From: Vibrio sp. 10N
GTDB taxonomy: Bacteria; Pseudomonadota; Gammaproteobacteria; Enterobacterales; Vibrionaceae
Assembly (NCBI RefSeq): GCF_036245475.1
Contig: NZ_BTPM01000002.1
Span: forward strand, 372,001 to 436,000
DNA length: 64,000 nucleotides
Reading direction: 5' to 3'
Shown: piece by piece, positions 1 to 9,464 of the stretch
How the letters are laid out: each line of letters opens with the position of its first letter
How positions within the stretch are numbered: position 1 is the stretch's first letter
Translations under genes and position numbers: made by a program
The notes under the pieces: model-generated
Told to the model about the DNA's origin: nothing
What the model saw: only the letters and a program-made list of their open reading frames with translations
The model's database searches: none

Positions 1-2
1 AA

Positions 3-746
3 GCACTATTCGACGGTGTGGAGACTCGAATCAATGCACTCATCGAAGGCTCAAGTGCTGCGTTTAAGCAGCAAACTGATGTGTTGGAGGCTGTAGGCGA
101 TCAAGCTAGTAGTTTAATGACTTCAGCGAAGCAAGAACTAGAGTCAGGCTTAGGCGACATTGATGAAAAAGTTAAGTCGATGTCGACAACCGTTCAGAAA
201 GAGCTAGAAGCTTTCCGGCTGCAGTATCAACAGAATCTAACGGCGTACTTCGAACAGCAGAATTCTTTACTAGAGGATAGCTTAAGTAAGCAGCGTAACG
301 GTCTCAATGAGGTTGTGGAGAATTTCCGCAAAGTCTTCGAGAGCGAATACCAAGCTCGCCACAATCTACTTCAAGAGCTCACGGCACAGTATGAAAAACT
401 AGAAGCTTCTGCCCAAACGGTTGAGCGTGTCGCTAAAGCAATCGGGTTAAACGAAGCGTCGAGAATGGCAGAGCTTCAAGATGCTGCGCAAACAATGGGA
501 AGACAAATCGCACTATTGAAGAAAGAGTATGCAACGGCTTCTGCGTCGTTTACCGATGTGACAGAGAACCTTCCGAAAGCCATGGACGAATACTTCTCGC
601 GAGCAAATGAGAGCTTTGAAACATTCTTCAATGATTTCGACCAATCGGCAAGCACGATCCATAATAAATTGTCACAAGCAGCTGGCTACTTGATTAACGC
701 TCAAGTTCAAAATCGAGAATTTGAAGCAGATAGAGCGGAGGCTTGA
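3..746 (+). CDS. zorA: ZorA C-terminal part (5' truncated by window edge)
   Basis: The reading frame is open from base 3, so the GTG at 18 is probably an internal codon and the true start lies left of the window. The visible ~247 residues are one long Gln/Glu/Leu/Ala-rich helical stretch with heptad character and no membrane segment. ZorA of Zorya is a MotA/ExbB-like proton-channel subunit with an N-terminal membrane domain and a long cytoplasmic helical tail; only the tail is visible here. The call rests mainly on the next two genes, zorB (overlapping by one base) and zorC. Seen: coiled-coil tail and gene order. Inferred: ZorA identity. Confidence 0.75.
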   Translation, partial: ALFDGVETRINALIEGSSAAFKQQTDVLEAVGDQASSLMTSAKQELESGLGDIDEKVKSMSTTVQKELEAFRLQYQQNLTAYFEQQNSLLEDSLSKQRNGLNEVVENFRKVFESEYQARHNLLQELTAQYEKLEASAQTVERVAKAIGLNEASRMAELQDAAQTMGRQIALLKKEYATASASFTDVTENLPKAMDEYFSRANESFETFFNDFDQSASTIHNKLSQAAGYLINAQVQNREFEADRAEA

Positions 747-1402
747 TGCGGAGTTTATCCCACTCACCAAGAACTGCAGATGCAGAAGAGTCTGGTGTAT
801 GGCTCTCGGTTGGGGATCTAATGTCAGTCTTGCTGATGATCTTCGCCTTGCTGCTCATCAGTGCTTTGGTTCAAATTTCTGAGGTATATGAAGAAAGCCA
901 AAATACTCGAATCGTAATTATCAAAGATATCAACGATAAGTTGAATGCCGAGGGAATTGGCGTCCAAGCTGATCCAGAAACAGGTGATATCTCAATTACA
1001 GATTCAATCTTATTTGACCTTAACGACTATAAATTGAAAGCGTCAGGGCAAGAGTTTTTGGAAAAGTTCATTCCAATATACTCTGATGCGATTTTTCAGT
1101 CTCAAGCTACCGCTGATGAAGTTAGCCGAGTTGTGATTGAGGGACATTCGAGTTCCGAAGGTGCGTTTGACAGGAATATGGAACTGAGTGTTTTACGCGC
1201 AAACAGTGTTATCGCTTTCGTTAACTCAATGGAATTTAGTAATAAACAGCGCTTCTTCGATAAGGCGGTAATTTCTGGACGAGGCCCCATTGAAGCTCGA
1301 CAAGACGCAGCCGATGCGGCTGACCGTAAGGTGAAGTTCCGCTTTCAGTTCAAAGATGAAGAGTTTCTTGGCAATTTCTCAGAGGTGAAAAAAGTTGAGT
1401 AG
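746..1402 (+). CDS. zorB: ZorB, MotB-like stator subunit
   Basis: A 218-residue protein with one membrane segment at about residues 18-42, preceded by the motif SVGDLMS whose Asp (residue 24) matches the ion-binding Asp of MotB/ZorB. The C-terminal half is an OmpA/MotB-type peptidoglycan-binding domain (VVIEGHSSSEG, then NMELSVLRANSV). ZorB pairs with ZorA to form a proton-driven motor in the inner membrane that senses phage infection. I chose the ATG at 746, which overlaps the zorA stop as TGATG and has GGAGG five bases upstream; the TTG at 743 is a worse start. Length is normal for ZorB. Confidence 0.88.
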   Translation: MRSLSHSPRTADAEESGVWLSVGDLMSVLLMIFALLLISALVQISEVYEESQNTRIVIIKDINDKLNAEGIGVQADPETGDISITDSILFDLNDYKLKASGQEFLEKFIPIYSDAIFQSQATADEVSRVVIEGHSSSEGAFDRNMELSVLRANSVIAFVNSMEFSNKQRFFDKAVISGRGPIEARQDAADAADRKVKFRFQFKDEEFLGNFSEVKKVE

Positions 1403-3149
1403 TTCAGGTTTTTCGTTCTCGCAGCCGAGATTACCCAGCTCAAATAAGTTAACCAGCCATTCATTCGATGAGTTTCTGGAACTAGGAATTACTGACGACA
1501 GGACACCGAGCTTTCCACCAAAAACACTCATGCAAATAGTGGCGCTCGTCTCTGCTCAAAGGTCAGACGAAGTTCATGTTTTCGAATGGTTAGAAGCGAT
1601 TGAAAGCGAAGTCCAGTGGAAAAACTTAAACGAGCAAGAACGTGAGCGTGCTTGTGTTGCGGTCTGGACCGGTGTTGGTAGTCAGCTGGTGCTTGGAGAT
1701 ATTGCGCTGTTCAAGATGGGGCTAGCGTTAGATGGAAAAGCAACGAGTGTAGTTTCTGAACTTGTTGAATCGATAGATATAGCGAGAACCGTGCCTATCT
1801 GGAGTGCGATAGATCAAGCCAAATTGGATTGGCTGTTGGCGCTAAAAACAAAAGATTTTGATGAAATGGCATCGCTTTGCTACCAAGGTAAACAGACTTT
1901 AAGTGGCTATATTAAGTTTTTGAGGTTGCCTCAAGCTAACAGTTACAAGGCAGAGTTGGCTAATTGCCTGCTAAGTCCAATATCGGATGGGAATCTATCA
2001 GATTTTGATGACGTTTGGCTTGCCAACAACTTTTACGCATTAGACACCACCCAACAAAGAGTTGATTTTTGTGAGCGCTTTATAGGCAAGCTTGAACAAT
2101 TCGATTACGGAGACCAGTGTGCTGAAATCATAGAAAATCACTGTTTTCCTCTAAAGAAAAACAGCTACTGGCCTCAACTTGGTGGCGCATCAAAAGCAGT
2201 GTTAAAAAAGAAATTTGGTTTAACAAGTTACTTTGATTTGCATGCAATTTCGGCTGCCCTCTACTCTGAAGAGGCGGCTATTCAGCTTGATTTTAACGAT
2301 TATCAAACCCGCCAGATTAGAAGTCGTTCCAAGTTCTGGTCAAATTACAGTAGTCGATTTGAACGAGTCAGGGTTTTACTTCCGAGCGAGAGCTATAACT
2401 GGGTTGAGTCTCAAAATGGGGGCCTGCCCGAATTCGTACATGTGTTGCCAAACTCCACAAATACAGACAGTGAGATCTATATCTTTGAACTAGATAATTT
2501 GCTTGTTGTTGAGTTTCTTCGAGGAACCATTGCAGAAACGCGATTTTATAAAAAGAGTGACTGGAATACACAAAAGTTGTTTGATAGCGAAGCTCTGACA
2601 AGTGAAGACATTCGCACTATGACTCAGCTTGAAGTACATGACCATCTTGATTTTTGGCAACACTATTGTGAAAAGCTTCTTAGAACCAAGTTTAAAGTCC
2701 TTCCAAATAATGGCACTAAATCCTTCAAAGGGTTATCGAAAGCACTAGGCCAGTACTCCGAGAGCAGAGGTCTACCCAAACCAGACGAAGGGATGGTTCA
2801 GAAACGTAAGGCGAGTTTAGAAACGTGGATTGAAAGATTTTGGGAAGCAGAAGTTAAAACTGGCAAGTTTGGAGAGTTACGTGGTTTAGCTCAGAAAAGT
2901 ACTTTGTATCTATCGAAGGCGATCATGGCTAAGCAACTCGGAAATCAAGCTGATTACGAATTGTTTATAAAGAAAGCGGCTAATCAAGGTAATCCAGAAG
3001 CTATGTGGCAGCTTGGCAAGAATATGCTTTTGGGTTCAAACAGCGATGCGAGAACCCGAAAGTATGGAGAAGATTGGATTTCTAAAGCAGCAGCTCAAGG
3101 GCATAAAGAAGCGGTTGAGACCGCCAATCGCTTTAGAATTGCTTATTAA
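1395..3149 (+). CDS. zorC: ZorC-like EH-signature protein with C-terminal Sel1-like repeats
   Basis: A 584-residue soluble protein that overlaps zorB by eight bases and starts at TTG (1395) behind GAGGTG. The middle contains the pattern expected of the EH-signature domain of ZorC: a Glu in LLVVEFLRG and a His in LDFWQHYCEKLL about 60 residues later. The last ~80 residues read as Sel1/TPR-like repeats (KKAANQGNPEAMWQLG, SKAAAQGHKEAVETA). ZorC is a cytoplasmic component of type I Zorya. The usual fourth gene zorD (SNF2-type helicase/nuclease) does not follow; a 108-bp gap and an unrelated CARF-type gene come next. ZorD may lie left of the window or be absent. Confidence 0.75.
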   Translation: MSSSGFSFSQPRLPSSNKLTSHSFDEFLELGITDDRTPSFPPKTLMQIVALVSAQRSDEVHVFEWLEAIESEVQWKNLNEQERERACVAVWTGVGSQLVLGDIALFKMGLALDGKATSVVSELVESIDIARTVPIWSAIDQAKLDWLLALKTKDFDEMASLCYQGKQTLSGYIKFLRLPQANSYKAELANCLLSPISDGNLSDFDDVWLANNFYALDTTQQRVDFCERFIGKLEQFDYGDQCAEIIENHCFPLKKNSYWPQLGGASKAVLKKKFGLTSYFDLHAISAALYSEEAAIQLDFNDYQTRQIRSRSKFWSNYSSRFERVRVLLPSESYNWVESQNGGLPEFVHVLPNSTNTDSEIYIFELDNLLVVEFLRGTIAETRFYKKSDWNTQKLFDSEALTSEDIRTMTQLEVHDHLDFWQHYCEKLLRTKFKVLPNNGTKSFKGLSKALGQYSESRGLPKPDEGMVQKRKASLETWIERFWEAEVKTGKFGELRGLAQKSTLYLSKAIMAKQLGNQADYELFIKKAANQGNPEAMWQLGKNMLLGSNSDARTRKYGEDWISKAAAQGHKEAVETANRFRIAY

Positions 3150-3257
3150 GTAAAAAATTATGTCATTCTGAGATCACCTAAGGTATGTGTGGATATTCAT
3201 CTAGTGTAATATCAGACTATGTAGCTCGATGTAACCCACTAAAAAACAAAGAATAGA

Positions 3258-4406
3258 ATGAAAAACATCCTTCTTTCAACAACTGGCGCCAGCCCGCAAG
3301 TCCTAACAGAAACACTCTTTGCCATAGCAAAGAGCGGTCGACCATTTCCAGATGAAGTGTACGTCATCACCACACAAAGCAGTAAAGATGTTTTGCTCAA
3401 TGGCCTAATCCGAGACGGTCATCTAGAAGCACTCAAAAACGAATATCAACTGCCAGAGTTCACCTTTGATGAAAGCCATGTTTGGTTGATAGAAAATGAT
3501 AAAGGCGAGTATATCGACGACGCCAAGTCCATCGAAGACCAAACCTTTATGGCTGATTTCATTACCAAAAAAGTGTTTGAGTTGACTCAAGATGAACATA
3601 CGGCAATTCATGCGTCGCTAGCTGGTGGACGAAAAACCATGGCATTCTATTTTGGTTATGCGATGTCCATGTTCGGCCGCTCGCAGGACACATTGAGCCA
3701 CGTGTTTGTCGATGATGCTTACGAGTTTGTTAGAGATTTTTGGTATCCGACCAAGAATCAAAAGTGGGTTACGGGTAAAAATGGCCAAGGTGAAGTCGAT
3801 GTAAGTCAGGCGACGGTAACATTGGCAGAAATTCCATTTGTTAGGATGAGAAATGCCGTTGACCCAACAGTGCTATCCACTATGGCTAATCTTTCTTTTA
3901 GTCAAACGGTGGGCATGTTGAACTCCTCTCGAGAGGGAGAGCTGTCCGTTACCATCGATGGCTCATCCAAATTGATTTCCACATTGGGCATAGATGTTTC
4001 ACTGACAGCCAAAGAGCTGGCGTTCTATCTTTGGCTTTTAGACAAAGGTACTGAGGGTCTGCTTGTTGATCGATATTTTGAAGACCAGCAGAAGCACAGC
4101 ATCGATTTTCTAAACACTTACTGCCAGTTTGCACGTGACCCAAGGGTATTTGGCACCTTTGGCACTACACCTGAAGATTTTGTAGAGGGTGATTACTCTA
4201 CATTATCTGGTATGAGCAAAGACTTCCTGCAGCCCATTTGTTCGACCATAAATCGCAAGCTTAAGAAAGCCTTACCAACTCAAACGGCAGGTATGTTGGA
4301 GGTAGTGTCGATTTCTGAGGGTGTAAACCAGCGTTATTCAGTTGCACTTTGTCGCCCGGATATCGAAGTGTCTGTCATCAACAAGCATTGTGAATCAGAG
4401 AGTTAA
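3258..4406 (+). CDS. CARF-type protein, NE0113/Csm6-ring-nuclease family
   Basis: A 382-residue protein whose N-terminus (LLSTTGASPQVLTETLFAI) and later SLAGGRKTMAFYFGYAMSMFG are hallmarks of the NE0113 family (PF09623/TIGR02584), a CARF-domain group annotated as CRISPR ring nuclease. CARF domains bind cyclic oligonucleotides; ring nucleases degrade them. The C-terminal ~180 residues (SLTAKELAFYLWLLDKG onward) look like a winged-helix or helical output domain. No CRISPR array or cas gene is visible in the window. It lies 12 bp before hsdR with AAAGGA ahead of that start, so the two are probably co-transcribed. Function inferred: signal sensing or damping linked to the restriction system. Confidence 0.75.
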   Translation: MKNILLSTTGASPQVLTETLFAIAKSGRPFPDEVYVITTQSSKDVLLNGLIRDGHLEALKNEYQLPEFTFDESHVWLIENDKGEYIDDAKSIEDQTFMADFITKKVFELTQDEHTAIHASLAGGRKTMAFYFGYAMSMFGRSQDTLSHVFVDDAYEFVRDFWYPTKNQKWVTGKNGQGEVDVSQATVTLAEIPFVRMRNAVDPTVLSTMANLSFSQTVGMLNSSREGELSVTIDGSSKLISTLGIDVSLTAKELAFYLWLLDKGTEGLLVDRYFEDQQKHSIDFLNTYCQFARDPRVFGTFGTTPEDFVEGDYSTLSGMSKDFLQPICSTINRKLKKALPTQTAGMLEVVSISEGVNQRYSVALCRPDIEVSVINKHCESES

Positions 4407-4418
4407 AGGAAAGACACT

Positions 4419-7400
4419 ATGGCTAAATCTAACTTTGAGTTCCTGAAAGGCGTCAACGATTTTCTATTTGCTATCGCTCGTGCAGCAGAAAAAAACTATC
4501 CTGATGACCCAAATACAACTCTGGTCAAACTCAGAATATTCGGTGAATCGACAGCAAAGCATCTTGCAAAGTTGCTCGACATTGAGATTCCTGAAAATCA
4601 AAACGACCTACTGCGCGAACTAGGCAGAATCCCTTTTGTTGATGACAGCATACTGAGCGTCTTCCATAAGCTTCGTAAAAACGGCAACAAGGCAGTTCAT
4701 GAATATCATAACGATCTGCAGGATGCAGAGATGTGTTTGCGCCTCGCATTCAGAGTAGCGGTTTGGTACTACCGCCTCGTTACCAAGCAATATGACTTCC
4801 CAGTTCCGCAGTTTGAACTTCCAACTTCTGACAGCAGCCCAGCCTTCGAACAAGAAATACTGTCACTAAAAGCTGAACTGGCACAGGCGCGCCAAGCAGA
4901 AACGCTGACCAAAGCGGAGTTCGAAGCACAACAAGTGAAGCTCATTTCACTTAACGGTTACATCTCCGTTTTAGAGAGTAAACAAGAGGAAACTCAAGAG
5001 CAGTCTCAAGCTCGAATTGCAGCTTTAGAAGCGAAGCTACAAGAAAAAGAGCAGGAGCTCTCCAAGAAGACAGAGAGTGAACGCAGGGCTTACAAGCAGC
5101 AAATCACCAAAGAAGCGGCATCTCGTAGCCTCGAGCTTAGCGAGGCAGAAACTCGCTTCTTAATTGACTCGCAACTCCGTAAAGCGGGTTGGGATGCCGA
5201 CAGTAAAACGCTCACGTTTGCTAATGGAACTCGTCCCCAGGTAGGTCGCAATATTGCCATCGCAGAGTGGCCAACGGGTAAATATGAGACAGGAAAAACA
5301 GGGTTTGCAGATTATGTACTGTTTGTTGGATTGTGCCCCATTGCTGTGGTGGAAGCCAAAAAAGCGAACACTGATGTCTCCGCGAAACTCAATGAAGCTT
5401 ATCGTTACAGCAAATACTTTGATTCGGCTTTCTTGAAGCAAGAGTTAGAACAAGCAGCTAACGACGACGAAGTGCTGGACCAAATTGCCGAAACCTTCCC
5501 GAACTATGCACCTACTTGGCCTGACGCCAGTGGAAAAGAAAGCTACAAAATTCCATTTTGTTTCTCCGCCAATGGTCGTGACTACCGAGCTGCAATGAAA
5601 ACCAAAAGCGGCATTTGGTTTCGAGACGTAAGACATAACACCAATATGCCAAAGGCGTTGCCAGAGTGGCACCGCCCAGAAGAGCTTGTCGCCAAACTGG
5701 AGAACGACCTGCAGCTCCAAAACCGATGGTTTGCCGACAATGCCGACATGAACGATCTTGGTTTACGTTACTACCAAGAAGAAGCGGTGCAAGCGGTCGA
5801 GAAGGCGATTATCGCAGGTCAACAGGACATTCTACTTGCGATGGCCACAGGTACAGGCAAGACGCGCACTGCTATCGCCCTAATGTATCGTCTTATTCAG
5901 TCACAGCGTTTTAAACGTGTGTTGTTCTTAGTCGACCGAACTTCACTGGGCAAGCAAGCATTGGATTCGTTTGAAGATACCAATATCAAAGGCGATACCT
6001 TTAACGCTATCTTCAACATAAAAGGATTAACGGATCGCTTCCCAGAAGACAGTACCAAGATTCATGTAGCAACAGTACAGTCGTTGGTTAAACGAACACT
6101 TCAAAGCGATGAAGTGATGCCTGTTGGTCGTTATGACTGCATTATCGTTGATGAGGCGCACCGTGGTTACATCCTCGATAAAGAGCAGACGGAAGGGGAA
6201 CTGAAGTTCCGTAATCAGCTCGATTTTATCTCTTCTTATCGCCGTATAATCGACCATTTTGATGCGGTTAAAATTGCACTTACGGCGACTCCAGCGCTGC
6301 ATACCATTGATATCTTTGGTGGTGGCACGCTGGGTGACACTCAGAAAAAGCCGGTTTACCGCTATAGCTATAGAAAAGCGGTCATTGATGGTTACCTGTG
6401 CGACCAAGAGCCGCCAATCAAAATCAAGACCAAATTGAGTGAAGAAGGTGTCTACTTATCAAAAGGTGCAGAGGTCGTGCGTCTGTCTAACCAAGGCGAA
6501 CTCATTAACGACACCTTAGAAGATGAGCAAGGGTTTGAAGTCGCAGACTTTAACCGCAACCTTATTGCTTCAAACTTCAATAAGGTCGTATGTGAGGAGT
6601 TAGTACAGCATATCGATCCAACAAGCGCCCAAAAGACATTGGTATTTTGTGTCAACAACACTCATGCAGATACGGTAGTTGAAGAGCTTCGCGTTGCGTT
6701 TAGGGCGAAATATCCAGACCTTGAACACGACGCGATCATCAAGATCACAGGCGATGCCGACAAGGACGCCAATAAAGTCCAATCAATGATCACTCGCTAC
6801 AAAAAAGAGCGACTACCTAACATCGTGGTCACCGTTGATTTGCTAACGACAGGGGTAGATATCCCGAGTATCTGTAACCTAGTATTCATGCGAAAAGTAC
6901 GCAGCCGAATTCTCTATGAGCAGATGAAAGGCCGAGCAACGCGCTTATGTCCTGCAGTCGGTAAAAGCTCATTCCGAATTTTTGATGCCGTGGATTTGTA
7001 CTCGACACTACAAAGTGTAGACACCATGCGACCAGTAGTGGTTCGTCCACAAGTAGAGCTGCAAACGTTGGTTAACGAGATCACCGATTCCGAAACCTAC
7101 AAAACCAAAGAAGCTGACGGACGCAGCTTTGCCGAGCATAGTCACGAGCAGTTAGTGGCGAAAATGCAGCGCATTATTAGCCACGCGCAATTCAACCGTG
7201 ATCGCTCTAAAGAGATAGAATCTCAAGTGAAACGCCTAGATGAAATCTGCAGCAATGCAGCAGGATGTGACTTTGCAAGCTTGGCAAAAACACTCAAAAC
7301 CAAGGGACCAAAGTGGTCTGCTGAAATCTTCAACAAAGTACCGAATATGGTCGGTCGCTTAGAGCAGCTTAAAAACGACATTAACGCTATGCGAGACATG

Positions 7401-7970
7401 CCAATCTTCACGGATATTCACGATGAAGTGGTTGAGGTAACCCAGGCGTACGGAGACTTTGATAACCCAGAAGACTTCTTAGAGGCATTCGATAAGCTAG
7501 TGGACGTTTCCGTAAACCAACAGGAAGCGTTGGACGCTATTATTAATCGTCCACGAGACCTAACTCGCAAAGGCTTGATTGAACTGCAAGAGTGGTTCGA
7601 TGCACAAGACTTCAACGAAGCGAATCTTCGCAGCGCATGGAAGGCCGCTAAGAACCAAGATATTGCCGCTAAGCTTATCGGTCATATTCGACGTGCCTCT
7701 ATTGGGGATGCGCTACTTCCGTTTGAAAAGCGTGTTGAGCTCGCTCTAGAGAGAATAAAATCGGCCAATGATTGGAATACAGAACAGCTGACATGGCTCG
7801 ATAGGTTGGCACAATCCATCAAAGACAAGGTCATACTCGATGATGACACCTTTAAAACCGGTAACTACAAGCGTAAAGGTGGAAAACGCAAGCTTATGAA
7901 AGTCTTTAATGATGACCTAGAAAGTATATTGCTTGAGTTCACCGAACATATTTGGGACGAACCCGCGTAA
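4419..7970 (+). CDS. hsdR: Type I restriction endonuclease HsdR with N-terminal DUF4145-like domain
   Basis: A 1183-residue ATP-dependent DNA translocase/nuclease. Order: DUF4145-like helical domain (about 1-125, ending in KLRKNGNKAVHEY), coiled coil (about 145-245), HSDR_N nuclease of PD-(D/E)XK type (Asp in GFADYVLF near 298, VVEAKK near 310), then SF2 helicase with Walker A ATGTGKT (near 476), VDEAHRG (near 576), LTATPAL, and motif VI QMKGRATR. The C-terminal helical region for HsdM/S contact follows. It works with the HsdM and HsdS encoded about 12 kb downstream; the intervening DNA is the TerY-P operon. The DUF4145-like extension resembles the N-terminus of the helicase at 38700. Confidence 0.92.
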   Translation: MAKSNFEFLKGVNDFLFAIARAAEKNYPDDPNTTLVKLRIFGESTAKHLAKLLDIEIPENQNDLLRELGRIPFVDDSILSVFHKLRKNGNKAVHEYHNDLQDAEMCLRLAFRVAVWYYRLVTKQYDFPVPQFELPTSDSSPAFEQEILSLKAELAQARQAETLTKAEFEAQQVKLISLNGYISVLESKQEETQEQSQARIAALEAKLQEKEQELSKKTESERRAYKQQITKEAASRSLELSEAETRFLIDSQLRKAGWDADSKTLTFANGTRPQVGRNIAIAEWPTGKYETGKTGFADYVLFVGLCPIAVVEAKKANTDVSAKLNEAYRYSKYFDSAFLKQELEQAANDDEVLDQIAETFPNYAPTWPDASGKESYKIPFCFSANGRDYRAAMKTKSGIWFRDVRHNTNMPKALPEWHRPEELVAKLENDLQLQNRWFADNADMNDLGLRYYQEEAVQAVEKAIIAGQQDILLAMATGTGKTRTAIALMYRLIQSQRFKRVLFLVDRTSLGKQALDSFEDTNIKGDTFNAIFNIKGLTDRFPEDSTKIHVATVQSLVKRTLQSDEVMPVGRYDCIIVDEAHRGYILDKEQTEGELKFRNQLDFISSYRRIIDHFDAVKIALTATPALHTIDIFGGGTLGDTQKKPVYRYSYRKAVIDGYLCDQEPPIKIKTKLSEEGVYLSKGAEVVRLSNQGELINDTLEDEQGFEVADFNRNLIASNFNKVVCEELVQHIDPTSAQKTLVFCVNNTHADTVVEELRVAFRAKYPDLEHDAIIKITGDADKDANKVQSMITRYKKERLPNIVVTVDLLTTGVDIPSICNLVFMRKVRSRILYEQMKGRATRLCPAVGKSSFRIFDAVDLYSTLQSVDTMRPVVVRPQVELQTLVNEITDSETYKTKEADGRSFAEHSHEQLVAKMQRIISHAQFNRDRSKEIESQVKRLDEICSNAAGCDFASLAKTLKTKGPKWSAEIFNKVPNMVGRLEQLKNDINAMRDMPIFTDIHDEVVEVTQAYGDFDNPEDFLEAFDKLVDVSVNQQEALDAIINRPRDLTRKGLIELQEWFDAQDFNEANLRSAWKAAKNQDIAAKLIGHIRRASIGDALLPFEKRVELALERIKSANDWNTEQLTWLDRLAQSIKDKVILDDDTFKTGNYKRKGGKRKLMKVFNDDLESILLEFTEHIWDEPA

Positions 7971-8090
7971 ATCAATTGGCATTGAAATGGTCTAAGGCGA
8001 GTTACTTCTTCATATTGTTAGATATGTGAATCAATTTAGCTTCCGTGACAAGAAGTAAAATATCGAATTAACTGAAGTATAAGGAACAGT

Positions 8091-8768
8091 ATGGAACTGA
8101 ATAAATTTGTTGCGAATAGAGCTCGGCCTTTACCCGTAATCGTTATGGCCGATACTAGCGGTAGTATGCGAGAACACGGCAAGATTGAAGCACTAAATCG
8201 CTCAATCAAAGATATGATCACAAGCTTTGCAAGTGAAAGTCGTCTTAGAGCGGAGATCCACTTGGCCATTGTTACCTTTGGTCTCGACGCTGAAACACAC
8301 CTTCCTCTGACTCCGGCTCATCAAATAGAGCAAATAGAAAATTTTGTTGCTCAAGGCACGACCCCTTTAGGAGCTGCTTGCACAATTGTTAAAGAAATGA
8401 TTGAAAATAAAGAGTGCATTCCATCTAGGGCGTACAGACCAATAGTAATTTTAGTTTCTGATGGTTACCCGACCGATGACTACAATAGTGCATTTGATGC
8501 CTTGCTAAACAGCGAGCGTGCTAAAAAGGCAACGAGGTTCGCTTTATCAATAGGTAAAGATGCTGACAACTCCTTACTTGAGTCTTTTGGTAATGATATT
8601 GAGGCGCCACTCTTTTTTGCACATAACGCTGCCGAAATAGGTCGTTTTTTCCGTGCTGTGACAATGAGCGTAGCAAATCACTCTAAAAGCCAAAAATCAA
8701 ATGAGCCTATGAAACTGGAGTTTGTGAGTGATGATTTAGCTGATGATGATTTAGATATCCCGTTGTAG
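8091..8768 (+). CDS. terY: TerY-like von Willebrand factor A domain protein
   Basis: A 225-residue single-domain VWA protein. The MIDAS metal site is visible as DTSGS (PVIVMADTSGSM, residues about 15-26) with a distal Thr in GTTPLGAA and an Asp in VSDGYPTDD. It is the first gene of a seven-gene run; a good Shine-Dalgarno (AAGGAA) lies seven bases upstream of the ATG. In TerY-P triads, TerY-like VWA proteins are encoded with a PP2C phosphatase and a Ser/Thr kinase, as here, and are thought to scaffold a metal-dependent complex. The acidic tail (DDLADDDLDIPL) is notable and could be a partner-binding peptide. Confidence 0.85.
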   Translation: MELNKFVANRARPLPVIVMADTSGSMREHGKIEALNRSIKDMITSFASESRLRAEIHLAIVTFGLDAETHLPLTPAHQIEQIENFVAQGTTPLGAACTIVKEMIENKECIPSRAYRPIVILVSDGYPTDDYNSAFDALLNSERAKKATRFALSIGKDADNSLLESFGNDIEAPLFFAHNAAEIGRFFRAVTMSVANHSKSQKSNEPMKLEFVSDDLADDDLDIPL

Positions 8769-9464
8769 ATGAAAGTCAGCATATCAAAACTCTCTGTTAT
8801 AGGTCCTTCACACGTTGATCTAAGTTTGCCCAATCAAGACGCTGCCGCATCAAAAACGGATAGAGGTAGATGGGCAGTGGCAGTTGCTGATGGGATGGGG
8901 TCTAGAGTCTTATCTCATATTGGGTCAAAACTGGCGGTTGATGTAGCGGTTAGCTCTTGTATAGATAGCAGCGAAGGTATTTCTGATAGAGAGCTCATTA
9001 CTGACATCTATACAAGGTGGTTAAGTGGACTTCACCTCAAAAATATAGAATCTAACGATGCTGTCACTACGTTACTGGTTGCTTGGGGAAATTCAAGAGG
9101 AGAATACCGTTTTCTCCAGCTTGGTGATGGTGTTATTTGCAGCAACATTATTAATCATTCTGTTTCAGAAGACGATTTGTTCTCTAATGAAACAACAGGC
9201 TTGGGCCTTAGTAAAAAGCTCTCACATTGGCGAACGGGGCGCGGAAAGTTGTTACAGGAAGCAAGTCGAGGATTAGTTTTAATGACTGATGGAATATCTG
9301 AAGATATTGAAGAACACATAGGCTTTTGTGACACATTAATAACGCGTGCACAGCGAGTTAGTTTGAGAGCAACAAAAAAACAGTTAAAAGGTCTACTTAA
9401 CAACTGGCCTACACCACATCATACAGATGACAAAACAATTGCAGTGGTCTTAGTTAATGAATAG
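8769..9464 (+). CDS. PP2C-family protein phosphatase of the TerY-P triad
   Basis: A 231-residue PPM/PP2C Ser/Thr phosphatase. Metal-binding motifs are present: NQDAAAS (residues about 20-26), VADGMGS (about 38-44), LQLGDGVI, LMTDGISED and the C-terminal TDDKTIAVVLV. The ATG directly follows the TAG of terY, with no convincing ribosome site, which points to translational coupling. It is expected to reverse phosphorylation by the adjacent kinase, whose start codon lies inside the 3' end of this gene (eight-base overlap). Confidence 0.88.
   Translation: MKVSISKLSVIGPSHVDLSLPNQDAAASKTDRGRWAVAVADGMGSRVLSHIGSKLAVDVAVSSCIDSSEGISDRELITDIYTRWLSGLHLKNIESNDAVTTLLVAWGNSRGEYRFLQLGDGVICSNIINHSVSEDDLFSNETTGLGLSKKLSHWRTGRGKLLQEASRGLVLMTDGISEDIEEHIGFCDTLITRAQRVSLRATKKQLKGLLNNWPTPHHTDDKTIAVVLVNE

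Noticed and set aside
1102-1290. Antisense open frames such as this one, and others inside large genes
   Set aside because: They lie opposite clear coding genes and read as shadows with no motifs.
3258-4406. Evidence for a type III CRISPR system here
   Set aside because: Only the CARF-family gene is present; no array, cas10 or other cas gene is visible.
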